DNA of 64,000 nucleotides from an uncultured Lachnospiraceae bacterium (GTDB taxonomy: Bacteria > Bacillota > Clostridia > Lachnospirales > Lachnospiraceae), in contig CAJTQI010000007.1 of assembly GCA_910578645.1 (NCBI GenBank), positions 133,421-197,420 on the forward strand, given 5' to 3'. The notes under the pieces are model-generated. The model was not told the DNA's origin. It saw only the letters and a list, made by a program, of their open reading frames with translations, and ran no database searches. A program made the translations under genes and the position numbers. Of this stretch, positions 9,221 through 17,834 are shown piece after piece. How positions within the stretch are numbered: position 1 is the first letter of the stretch; the number at the start of each line of letters is the position of its first letter.

Positions 9221-9626
9221 AAACTAAGCAGAACGGTAAGCCGGGTTATGTCGAAGACAATCATCTATCTAGGATATCCGTCGCCGGATACCTCAAGCGA
9301 CCCACCTGAAAGCAAATCGGGCCAATTTATCGCTTTCGTTTCGGTCTTGCTTCGGATGGGGTTTACACAGCCCGCGGCGTTACCGCCGCAGCGGTAGTCT
9401 CTTACACTGCCATTCCACCCTTACCATGCAGTTGCCTGCGGCAAACTGCACAAGCCACAAAGGGCTTACGCCACACCAGAAGGTATGACGGGCGGTTTCT
9501 TTTCTATTGCACTAGCCTTGGAGTCACCTCCACCGGACGTTATCCGGCATCCTGCCCTGTGAAGCCCGGACTTTCCTCACCTGTACCCTTACGTCTGTAC
9601 AGCCGCGATTGTCTGTTCTACTTAGT
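9221..9626 (-). ncRNA. rnpB: RNase P RNA (M1-type), catalytic RNA for tRNA 5' maturation
   Basis: Read on the minus strand, the segment has the universally conserved GAGGAAAGTCCGGGCTTC near its 5' end and the ACAGAAA-type core and GGTGGGTCGCTTGAGG elements further on. The 5' end AACTAAGTAGAACAG pairs with the 3' end CTGCTTAGTT, closing helix P1. The approximate length of 406 nt is normal. Ends were set from P1 and may be off by a few bases. Imperfect hairpins downstream (about 9121-9170) could be its terminator. Confidence 0.95.
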
Positions 9627-9663
9627 TACCTGCTAATCTTCTAATTGTGTATGGATTTTCAAG

Positions 9664-11319
9664 CTACACATCGAAGCAGCTTCCTCCCACAAACTCCCTG
9701 CACAGAGAGTTTTTCGGAAGTTCCTCACTGCTGACCCCGAGGAAGTATTCCAGGAATTTCAAGAGTCTCTTCGCCTCGTGATATCCAGGCTCGCCTCTCT
9801 TAATATTAAACAGAAGCGGTTCCGCATACTGCTTGATTACCGCAAGTTCATAAATCATGGCAGAATTGAACATGGCATCCGCCTCCTCCTGGAAGGGGAA
9901 AATATATTTCTCTTCACCCCGCCTGACAGAAGACCACATCTCAATAGTCTGCTCGGCGGCCGTCCCCCTGTTCCTGGCATCTCTGACAATACGGCGAAGA
10001 AGCCTGCCGTCGGTAGTCGGTATCCGGTTGTGCTCGTCGATATTCAGACAGGTGAGTGCACTGATATATATCTTATACTTGCATTCGGCGGGCAGAGAAT
10101 GGGACATCTTCTCATTCAGCCCATGGATTCCCTCGATTACAAGAATATCGTCCTTTTCCAACTTCGTGTATTTTCCGCTGTACTCCCTCTTTCCTGTCTT
10201 GAAATTGAAGGTGGGAAGCTGTACTTGCTTTCCGGCAAGAAGCTCTCCCATATCCCGGTTAAACTGCTCCACGTCAAGGGCTTCCAGACATTCATAGTCC
10301 GGCTTGCCATAGGCGTCAAGAGGTGTGTCGTCATGGTTTACATAATAATTATCCAACCCGATAGGATGGGGCTTAAGCCCATAGGTACGCAGTTGTATGG
10401 ACAATCTGTGCGAGAATGTAGTTTTGCCGGAAGAGGAAGGCCCGGCAATCATCACGAATTTCACCCCTTTACGTCTGGCAATATCCCTGGCAATCTCGCC
10501 AATCCTGCGCTCCTGCAGCGCCTCCTGGACAAGAATCAAATCCGCAATGCTGCCCTGGCAGATATGGTCGTTCAAGTCGCCCACCGTGTCAATTCCCATC
10601 TCTGTTCCCCACTCGCGTGTCGTCATCAGTGTCTGGAACAACTGTTTCTTCGGCGTAAATTCCGGCAGTTTCTCCGGCTCTTCCCGCTCAGGCAGAAGCA
10701 GAATCATGCCTTCTTCATAGGGAAAGAGGTCAAAATACTTGATGTAGCCTGTGCTTGGCAGCATATAGCCATAATAGTAGTCGTAATAATCTCCCAGACA
10801 GTACACATTGATAGTGGAGCCTCTGCGGTATCTGAAAAGCGATACCTTATCTTTCATGCCAAGTTCCCGAAACAAGGCCACCGCCTCGTCGGCCGGGTAA
10901 GCTTTCTTTGTCACAAGCATATCCATGTCGGCCAATTCGCCCATGCGGTCTTTCACCCGCCCGATTATCTCGGCATCCAATTTAAGCCCGTTTTTAAAAC
11001 TGCAATAATATCCGGCACCGATAGTGAACTCTACCTTCACATTCACTGCCGCTTCCAATCCTGCCACGTCACTTATAGCCTTCATCATCAGCATAACCGC
11101 CGAACGCACATAAGCCTTGTGCCCAATGGTATCCTCATAAGTAAGAAATTTAAGCTCACAGTCACGGTTCGCCCGCTTCATCAACTCCTGAATCTTGCCG
11201 TCAACCACAACAAGCGCAATCTGGCTCGTACATTCATTCTGGTATTCTTCCGCAATCAACTCATATTGGACGCCGTCCTCGAAGTATTTTTCTTCCCCAT
11301 TAATCTTAATCGTAACCAT
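9664..11319 (-). CDS. Nucleoside (uridine) kinase with TGS and ThrRS-like N-terminal domains
   Basis: The 551-residue protein starts with a TGS domain (about residues 1-60), continues with a threonyl-tRNA-synthetase-like second domain (TIGHKAYVRSAVMLMMKAI), and ends in a uridine-kinase-type P-loop domain with GPSSSGKTTFSHRLS near residue 294 and LDNYYVNHDDTP. This three-part architecture is the Clostridia/Thermotoga 'nucleoside kinase' related to Udk. The ATG has AAGGAG upstream. It probably phosphorylates uridine and/or cytidine; the role of the TGS part is unknown. Confidence 0.85.
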   Translation of the reverse strand: MVTIKINGEEKYFEDGVQYELIAEEYQNECTSQIALVVVDGKIQELMKRANRDCELKFLTYEDTIGHKAYVRSAVMLMMKAISDVAGLEAAVNVKVEFTIGAGYYCSFKNGLKLDAEIIGRVKDRMGELADMDMLVTKKAYPADEAVALFRELGMKDKVSLFRYRRGSTINVYCLGDYYDYYYGYMLPSTGYIKYFDLFPYEEGMILLLPEREEPEKLPEFTPKKQLFQTLMTTREWGTEMGIDTVGDLNDHICQGSIADLILVQEALQERRIGEIARDIARRKGVKFVMIAGPSSSGKTTFSHRLSIQLRTYGLKPHPIGLDNYYVNHDDTPLDAYGKPDYECLEALDVEQFNRDMGELLAGKQVQLPTFNFKTGKREYSGKYTKLEKDDILVIEGIHGLNEKMSHSLPAECKYKIYISALTCLNIDEHNRIPTTDGRLLRRIVRDARNRGTAAEQTIEMWSSVRRGEEKYIFPFQEEADAMFNSAMIYELAVIKQYAEPLLFNIKRGEPGYHEAKRLLKFLEYFLGVSSEELPKNSLCREFVGGSCFDV

Positions 11320-11391
11320 GAGAACACTCTCCTTCCCCCATTTTGTACATTTTCAATTGTGTTGCGCGCAGCCAGCACAAGTATGTCCCCG

Positions 11392-12150
11392 CTAACTGCT
11401 CTTTTGTGTCGTAAAAAGCTTAAGAGCCAGACGGCATTCCTCTAACAGAGCGGATACTTCCTTATACCGCAGCGCCCTCTTTTCATTTTGCAGCCCTTGT
11501 TTTTCAAGATTCTCAAGAATCTCCCCATAAATCTTCTCCTCACGCCATAAATACGCCCTAAGAGTCGCATCCTGGCGGGATAACAGATAAAAGCCATAAC
11601 GCGCATATAGTTTACATAATACCGAGTCATCCGCCGGGGCAGTATACCCAGAATACTCAAATGTGCCCTCCGACATCACCTTTATAAGAGGATAGAACTT
11701 TCCCTCCTCCTCTATCATATTCTCGTCAACGACCCGATATCCCTGCTCCCGCAGCCATGTGCGAAACTGCTCAATCTCAGACTGGGGCTGCAGGACCAAT
11801 TCACAAAAAGAATCTGTCTTTTCCTTCTTCTCAGACAAAATCTTCCTCATCAAAGCACCGCCCATTCCGGCGCAGATTAACGTATCTGCCTCCCCAATAT
11901 TATAATTATGTAAACCATCTGACAATCTTGTCGTAATCACTGATTCCAAGCCCCGCTCTACAATATGTTCCCGAGCAGCGCTCAAAGGACCGCTTCTGAC
12001 ATCCATCGCAAGCACGCTTGGACTGACGCCCTGTTCAATCAGGTATATTGACACAAATCCATGGTCGCATCCCACGTCACAGACCCGGTTCCCTGGCGTG
12101 ACCATCCCCGCCACTGCCTGTAATCTCTTCGACAGTACAACAGGTTTCAT
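11392..12150 (-). CDS. trmK: tRNA (adenine(22)-N1)-methyltransferase
   Basis: The 252-residue protein has the SAM-binding motif VCDVGCDHGFVSIYL near residue 22, AMDVRSGPL, and TLICAGMGGALMRKIL, which are diagnostic for the TrmK family. A helical C-terminal tail follows. TrmK methylates A22 in the D-arm of tRNAs in Firmicutes. The ATG overlaps the TGA of rpoD by 1 nt (TGATG), which is the usual rpoD-trmK coupling. Confidence 0.93.
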   Translation of the reverse strand: MKPVVLSKRLQAVAGMVTPGNRVCDVGCDHGFVSIYLIEQGVSPSVLAMDVRSGPLSAAREHIVERGLESVITTRLSDGLHNYNIGEADTLICAGMGGALMRKILSEKKEKTDSFCELVLQPQSEIEQFRTWLREQGYRVVDENMIEEEGKFYPLIKVMSEGTFEYSGYTAPADDSVLCKLYARYGFYLLSRQDATLRAYLWREEKIYGEILENLEKQGLQNEKRALRYKEVSALLEECRLALKLFTTQKSS

Positions 12151-13274
12151 CAGTCCAAATAATCCTTCAATTTACGGCTTCGGCTAGGATGACGCAGTTT
12201 GCGCAGCGCTTTCGCCTCAATCTGGCGGATACGCTCACGGGTCACATTAAACTCCTTACCGACTTCCTCAAGTGTCCTTGCACGTCCGTCATCCAGCCCG
12301 AACCGTAGCCTGAGAACTTTCTGCTCTCTCTCCGTCAATGTGCCAAGCACTTCCACCAACTGTTCCTTCAGCAAGGTGAAGGCAGCCGCATCCGCCGGGA
12401 CAGGTACATTGTCATCCTGGATAAAGTCACCCAGATGGCTGTCTTCCTCCTCTCCGATAGGCGTCTCCAAAGATACCGGCTCCTGGGAAATCTTGAGTAT
12501 TTCACGGACACGCTCCACGGGCATATTCATCTGCTCGGCAATCTCCTCAGGGGTAGGTTCCCTCCCCAGCTCCTGCAATAACTGTCTGCTCACACGAATC
12601 AGCTTGTTAATCGTCTCCACCATGTGGACCGGAATACGGATGGTTCTTGCCTGGTCGGCGATTGCCCTGGTAATGGCCTGGCGAATCCACCATGTAGCAT
12701 AGGTAGAGAATTTATATCCTTTGCGGTAATCAAATTTCTCTACCGCTTTAATCAGTCCCAAATTTCCTTCCTGGATTAAATCCAAAAACAACATTCCCCG
12801 TCCTACATAACGTTTGGCGATACTCACCACAAGACGCAGATTGGCCTCGGCAAGCCTCTTCTTAGCTTCCTGGTCGCCCATCTCCATCTTCTTTGCCAGC
12901 TCAATCTCTTCCTCCGCGCTAAGAAGAGGCACCTTACCTATTTCTTTCAGGTACATCCTGACAGGGTCCTCGATGCTGATACCGTCCGGCACCGACAAGT
13001 CGATGTTCTCCACATCCACCTCATCTTCTTCTGTCAGAATAATTTCTTCGTCGTCCACGTCATCGTCGTCCGTGATACGCAGTACATCCACGTTATTCTG
13101 TTCCAGTGTCTCTAAAATCTTGTCAAACTGTTCCTCTTCCAACGAGAATTCAGCAAAGAAATCGTTAATCTCCTGATATTCCAATACATTTTTTTTCTTC
13201 TTCGCAATCGCCAAGAGCTCTCTTAGCCGCTCTTCGAACTTTGCCTGTACATTTTCGTCCATTCCTTGGCCCAT
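12150..13274 (-). CDS. rpoD: RNA polymerase primary sigma factor (sigma-70/SigA)
   Basis: The product of about 374 residues has an acidic region 1.1 and region 1.2 (DPVRMYLKEIGKVPLLSAEE). Region 2 is present with the core-binding and -10-reading helices (YKFSTYATWWIRQAITRAI), as are region 3 and region 4 (TLEEVGKEFNVTRERIRQIE). A second ATG at 13262 is an equally possible start; AGGAAGG lies just before the first. It follows dnaG and precedes trmK, the conserved Firmicutes macromolecular synthesis order. Confidence 0.97.
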   Translation of the reverse strand: MGQGMDENVQAKFEERLRELLAIAKKKKNVLEYQEINDFFAEFSLEEEQFDKILETLEQNNVDVLRITDDDDVDDEEIILTEEDEVDVENIDLSVPDGISIEDPVRMYLKEIGKVPLLSAEEEIELAKKMEMGDQEAKKRLAEANLRLVVSIAKRYVGRGMLFLDLIQEGNLGLIKAVEKFDYRKGYKFSTYATWWIRQAITRAIADQARTIRIPVHMVETINKLIRVSRQLLQELGREPTPEEIAEQMNMPVERVREILKISQEPVSLETPIGEEEDSHLGDFIQDDNVPVPADAAAFTLLKEQLVEVLGTLTEREQKVLRLRFGLDDGRARTLEEVGKEFNVTRERIRQIEAKALRKLRHPSRSRKLKDYLD

Positions 13275-13465
13275 CCTTCCTATGTTTCAAGTCCTATATC
13301 TTTATTACTGCTAAATACCGTATCGCCACATCCTGTCCGTCGTTCACAGTCCAGTGTGCTGACCATGTTACATATTAAATAAATAATCGAGAAAATTCTG
13401 ATTTTACAATCTCGTTCTATTCTATAGCACTATATGTGCATTCTTCTGCGAATAGCTTACCCTTA

Positions 13466-15238
13466 TTATAAGGAAATATGCGTTTTCTTCTTAAGTTCTT
13501 CCAGTGCTTTCCTGGCTGCAACTACCTGGTTTAAAGCGTTGATATCGAAGTCTGTCTCCTTTGAGCAAGACTTCACACTGTTCTCCTTCACAGCAAAAAC
13601 AATATCCCTCAACGCCTTCTCCCGCTCCTTTTTCGTCGTCACCTGTTCAAGCCTTGTATTGAAAATCTCGGCCACCTTGCGCTGCTCTTCCTCCTCGGTA
13701 AAGCCACTGATAATCGACGCCGGATTATAATTTCCCTGCTCCAAGTCCATAAAAAGCTTGTCCGCCACCTGTCTGTACAAAGGTTCCGTGAAATCCTGCG
13801 CCGTGACATACTGTCTGACCTTGTGGTATATCTGAGGTTCCTCCGTAATCCAGGTAAGCAAAAGCCTCTGAGATTTCTTCACATTTTCTTCCGGCGTATT
13901 CTTCTTCGTAACAGTACCCTTGGGTCTGTGTACCGGCTGTGTCAGACCTGTCTGCGCCGCGTAGTTTCCCACCAGCTTACGCAGATTCTCAAATCCGATA
14001 TGATATTTCTGCGCCACGGATTCTATATAGTTCTCACGCTCCACCTCTTCCTCGAAACCACAAAGTTTCTTCGCAATCTCCCTGTGAAACGCCGTCTTAG
14101 ACTCCGGGTCCTCCATATGGTAATCCCGCTCTAACACTTTTAACTCAAAGAAAAAACTGTTCTGCGCCTGCCCGATTCTTTCCTGGAACGCCTCCGCTCC
14201 CAGGTTTTTGATAAACTCATCCGGGTCTTTGTAAGGCTTCATATCTATCACCTTACCCCTCATCCCAGACTCTTTCAAAATACCAATGGCCCGCATCGCC
14301 GCGTTTGTACCTGCCCCGTCACTGTCATATGCAAGGAGCACTTCCTCCGTGTAGCGTTTTAACAAGGTTGCCTGTCCCATCGTAAACGCCGTCCCCAAGG
14401 AGGCTACGGCCTGGGTAAAGCCCGCCTGGTGCATGGCTATCACATCCATATACCCTTCGCACAGGATGATATTTCCCTTGCGGGATGTCCTGGCAAAGTT
14501 CAGTCCGTATAAATTACGGCTTTTATCGAAAATCGTCGTCTCCGGCGAATTTAAATATTTCGGCTTGGCATCCCCCATCACGCGTCCACCAAACCCAATC
14601 ACCCGGTGATTGGAATCCTGAATCGGAAACATAACCCGGTTCCAGAATTTGTCGTGCATACCGCGCCTCTCATCGAAAGCCGTAAGGCCGGATTCGTTTA
14701 TTAGCTCATCCGGATATCCCTTGGACCTAAGATATGCCGTCAGGTCGGAACCTGCACCGTCCGCATATCCTAGTCCGAACCGCTTCATCGTCTCTGTGGA
14801 TAACTGTCTGTCCGCCAGATATTGATATCCGGTTTTCCCTCTCGGTGAACGGAGCATACAGTAATAATACTTGGCTGCTTCTTTATTCACCTCAAGTAGT
14901 TTCGCACGCCTGCTTTCCTTCTGCCTCGTCTCCTCGGTATATTCCATCTCCGGCAGGTTGATTCCCGCCCTGTCCGCCAGAATTTTAACCGCCTCCTGAA
15001 AAGTGGCATTCTCATATTCCATAATAAATGTTATTACATTCCCCCCTGCCCCACAGCCGAAACAGTAGTACATCTGTTTCGCCGGAGATACCGAGAAGGA
15101 TGGTGATTTCTCGTTGTGGAAAGGACATAGCCCGAAATAATTACCGCCTTTCTTCTGCATACGGACATGTCCTGAAATGACACCTACTATATCATTTTTC
15201 ATCCTGACTTCTTCAATCAGTTCTTCCGGATAATACAT
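13466..15238 (-). CDS. dnaG: DNA primase
   Basis: The 590-residue protein has the N-terminal CHC2 zinc-binding motif (LCPFHNEKSPSFSV, then YYCFGCGAGGN), the catalytic core, a TOPRIM domain (NIILCEGYMDVIAMHQAGF, then LAYDSDGAG) and a C-terminal helicase-binding part. It makes RNA primers for replication. I chose the ATG at 15238 because AAGAAGGG sits 5 nt upstream; an earlier in-frame start at 15283 lacks such a site. Confidence 0.97.
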   Translation of the reverse strand: MYYPEELIEEVRMKNDIVGVISGHVRMQKKGGNYFGLCPFHNEKSPSFSVSPAKQMYYCFGCGAGGNVITFIMEYENATFQEAVKILADRAGINLPEMEYTEETRQKESRRAKLLEVNKEAAKYYYCMLRSPRGKTGYQYLADRQLSTETMKRFGLGYADGAGSDLTAYLRSKGYPDELINESGLTAFDERRGMHDKFWNRVMFPIQDSNHRVIGFGGRVMGDAKPKYLNSPETTIFDKSRNLYGLNFARTSRKGNIILCEGYMDVIAMHQAGFTQAVASLGTAFTMGQATLLKRYTEEVLLAYDSDGAGTNAAMRAIGILKESGMRGKVIDMKPYKDPDEFIKNLGAEAFQERIGQAQNSFFFELKVLERDYHMEDPESKTAFHREIAKKLCGFEEEVERENYIESVAQKYHIGFENLRKLVGNYAAQTGLTQPVHRPKGTVTKKNTPEENVKKSQRLLLTWITEEPQIYHKVRQYVTAQDFTEPLYRQVADKLFMDLEQGNYNPASIISGFTEEEEQRKVAEIFNTRLEQVTTKKEREKALRDIVFAVKENSVKSCSKETDFDINALNQVVAARKALEELKKKTHISL

Positions 15239-15295
15239 AATATCCCTTCTTAAATATAATTGTTGTCGCATCCTATTGTGCACTGTTTAATAAAT

Positions 15296-16300
15296 CTATC
15301 CGTGCCATGTCTTAGGAATATAGATTTCCTGATACTGCGCTATGGCAAACCTGTCCGTCATGGAACCGATATAATCGCACACTAGCTTCTCAAGAGGCTC
15401 CCCTACGTCCAAAAGTCTGTACAGGAACTCCGGAAGTCTCTCCGTATGGTTCATATAGTACTCATACAAGGTAACGATGAGACTCTCCGCTTTATTCTCC
15501 TGTCCTTTGGCGACAGGGTTCTTATACACATTGCGGAACATAAAGCCGCGCATCTGCTTCATGGCCTCCTCCACCTCCGGTGACATGCAGATATCATTCT
15601 TCCCCCTGCTGTTAGTCACAATATTATGGATGAAGAAATCCAACCTCTTCCCGCATGTGTAACCGATGACGGAGCTAATCTCGTCCGGCACATCGGACTC
15701 CCGCAGGATACCGCCGCGTATGGCATCATCCATATCATGATGTATGTATGCAATCTTATCGGCAAGCCGCACAATCTTGCCCTCCAGCGTAGACGGCATA
15801 GAACATGTCTGGTGATTTAAGATACCGTCCCGCACCTCCACGGTCAGGTTAATGCCCTGCCCGTCTTTCTCTATCAAATCTATGGTCCTTACACTCTGTT
15901 CATTATGCTTAAACCCATAGGGACAGGCTCTGTTGAGGGCCCGCTCCCCCGCATGGCCAAAAGGTGTATGCCCTAAGTCATGCCCCAAGGCAATCGCCTC
16001 CACCAAGTCTTCGTTAAGCTGCAATGCCTTGGCAATCGTCCTCGCTGTCTGGCTGACCTCCAGCGTATGGGTCAGGCGCGTCCTGTAATGGTCGCCCTCC
16101 GGCGTCAGAAATACCTGCGTCTTATCCTTTAATCTCCTAAAAGATTTACTATGTATAATCCTGTCCCTGTCACGCTGAAATACCGGCCTGATATCGCACT
16201 GTTCTTCCTCCCTGAGCCTTCCTTTTGAATTCATACTGAGCATGGCATAGGGGCTTAAATACTCCTTCTCCCACTGTTCCAAACTTTCCCGTATATTCAT
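15296..16300 (-). CDS. dgt: Deoxyguanosinetriphosphate triphosphohydrolase-like protein
   Basis: The 334-residue HD-domain protein carries the metal-binding set: His in TRLTHTLEVSQ, the HD pair in IALGHDLGHTPFGHAGE, and a later Asp in LADKIAYIHHDMDDA. It belongs to the type 2 dGTPase-like group common in Firmicutes, which lies just upstream of dnaG-rpoD. It hydrolyses dNTPs to deoxynucleosides and triphosphate. The ATG at 16300 is preceded by GAAAGG; the longer TTG frame is less likely. Confidence 0.92.
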   Translation of the reverse strand: MNIRESLEQWEKEYLSPYAMLSMNSKGRLREEEQCDIRPVFQRDRDRIIHSKSFRRLKDKTQVFLTPEGDHYRTRLTHTLEVSQTARTIAKALQLNEDLVEAIALGHDLGHTPFGHAGERALNRACPYGFKHNEQSVRTIDLIEKDGQGINLTVEVRDGILNHQTCSMPSTLEGKIVRLADKIAYIHHDMDDAIRGGILRESDVPDEISSVIGYTCGKRLDFFIHNIVTNSRGKNDICMSPEVEEAMKQMRGFMFRNVYKNPVAKGQENKAESLIVTLYEYYMNHTERLPEFLYRLLDVGEPLEKLVCDYIGSMTDRFAIAQYQEIYIPKTWHG

Positions 16301-16396
16301 GGCGCTGCCTTTCTTCCTACGCAAAACAACCGTTCTAACTCTATTATTCTATAGTCGTCAGCCAAATCCTTTTTCTTTCCGGTATTTTTTATAAAA

Positions 16397-16460
16397 CAAG
16401 AGAACATTTTATGCGATTTGCCCTTGCAACTTATAAAATGCGCCTTTCGACACCCTAATC
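16397..16460 (+). repeat. Orphan right end of the 305-bp mobile element
   Basis: About 64 bp match the right end of the element at 17704-17768 with few differences, including the sub-terminal inverted pair CATTTTAT/ATAAAATG and the terminal GACACCCTAATC. No matching left end is present nearby. It lies between dgt and the downstream end of the esterase gene, so it may also act as a hairpin for that gene. Confidence 0.8.
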
Positions 16461-16495
16461 CTATCATTCAAAAACGAACAAAGCCTCTTCACCTG

Positions 16496-17413
16496 TCAAC
16501 GGCAGATATCATAGATGAACTCCGCGTTCCTGTCCATCGCCTCATAGGCAGTCTTAAAGGGCGACATCTGAAACACATGCCACATCCCGTCAAAAGTGTC
16601 AAGCCGCACGGAAACATTTGCCTTTAAGAGCTTCTTGTAAAGCAGCGTGGAATCATCCAGCAAGATTTCATTGCTCCCCACCTGTATATAAATTGGCGGG
16701 AAACCACTGTAATCACCGAAAAGCGGAGAAATCAACGGGTCTTCCAAATTCTGCCCCGCCGCATAGTTGGCAATCATCTCACCTAAGTATCCCGCGTTTA
16801 ATACCGGGTCAATCTCCGCTTTCGCCTGATAAGATTGGCCCGAAGAAGTAAGGTCGGTCCATGGCGACATCAACACAAGTCCCCTGGGAAGCAGCCTGCC
16901 TTCTTCTTTTAATTTCAGGGTAAGAGACAAGGCCAAGTTACCGCCGGCAGAATCCCCCGCCAGAATCACGTCCCTGGCGCCGTATCCAAGCAGCATCAAA
17001 TAATTCCACACCTGCATGGCATCCTCCGTCGCCGCAGGATAAGGATTCTCAGGGGCAAGCCTGTAGTCAAAACTCAGCACATCCATGGATGTGGACATGG
17101 CAAGCTTCCCTGTCAATGTCCTGGCATAAAGACAGCTTCCGGTGGAATATCCGCCCCCGTGGCAATAAAGGATAATATATTTCTTCATATGCGCACGGTT
17201 TACATAATTCCACTCTCCATGGATGCTCCGAACGCCTTTAGGACTAACCGGAATCTCCAATGCCTCCGTCAGCACATCCTTGCTGTTGCCAAGCAATGCC
17301 CCGAAATGGTCCTGGGACTGGCGGTGCTTCTCGATATCCGTATTCTCCACCACACCGTGCATCCTTTTAATCAGGTTCATTAAATTTGCGTTCTTTTTAT
17401 CTGTAATCGCCAT
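16496..17413 (-). CDS. Alpha/beta hydrolase, hormone-sensitive-lipase-like esterase
   Basis: The 305-residue protein has the HSL oxyanion motif HGGGYSTGS near residue 83, the nucleophile elbow ILAGDSAGGNLALSL, an acidic residue before STLLYKKLL, and the catalytic His in GMWHVFQMSP. It should hydrolyse short acyl esters. The ATG at 17413 has AGAAAGGA 7 nt upstream; an upstream TTG frame has no such site. It is bracketed by copies of the mobile-element end, at 16397-16460 and 17464-17768. Confidence 0.85.
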   Translation of the reverse strand: MAITDKKNANLMNLIKRMHGVVENTDIEKHRQSQDHFGALLGNSKDVLTEALEIPVSPKGVRSIHGEWNYVNRAHMKKYIILYCHGGGYSTGSCLYARTLTGKLAMSTSMDVLSFDYRLAPENPYPAATEDAMQVWNYLMLLGYGARDVILAGDSAGGNLALSLTLKLKEEGRLLPRGLVLMSPWTDLTSSGQSYQAKAEIDPVLNAGYLGEMIANYAAGQNLEDPLISPLFGDYSGFPPIYIQVGSNEILLDDSTLLYKKLLKANVSVRLDTFDGMWHVFQMSPFKTAYEAMDRNAEFIYDICR

Positions 17414-17463
17414 GTAAAATTCCTTTCTATATGGGCTTTTCAACCAAAAACTTTTCTTTTTAT

Positions 17464-17768
17464 GATTAGGGTGTCAAAAGGTGCTATCATAAAATTTCAC
17501 TGGAAGATTGCACAAAATGTTCACGAAGTTGTCCTTCGCAGGAATATGAGATTTTCTTAATATTCCGTGAAGTTCCCAGTAATTTCGGGGCATGGACGCC
17601 CCCAAAAGCCCGATGTTCGCCTGGATGGCGAATAGAGAGTGGTTACGTCCGTTTCCTTAAATTTCCCGGAATATTTTAGAAAATCCATATGACGCAGACG
17701 GACACAAGGGAACATTTTATGCAATTTGCCCTTACAACTTATAAAATGCACCTTTTGACACCCTAATC
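17464..17768. mobile_element. MITE-like non-autonomous element, 305 bp
   Basis: Perfect 21-bp terminal inverted repeats (GATTAGGGTGTCAAAAGGTGC) occupy 17464-17484 and 17748-17768. The flanks are identical 7-mers, TTTTTAT, at 17457-17463 and 17769-17775, as expected for a target-site duplication. No transposase fits inside. Internal inverted repeats (CATTTTAT/ATAAAATG at the right end) suggest a structured transcript. It separates the divergent esterase and condensation-like genes and could affect their promoters. Confidence 0.85.
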
Positions 17769-17834
17769 TTTTTATTAAAGCGCGTGCAAATAATATGACA
17801 TAAACTCTATTATTTATGATATTATAACTATAAC

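Noticed and set aside
9778..11445. 555-codon plus-strand frame
   Set aside because: It lies antisense to the nucleoside kinase gene, whose motifs are clear; the antisense frame has no family features.
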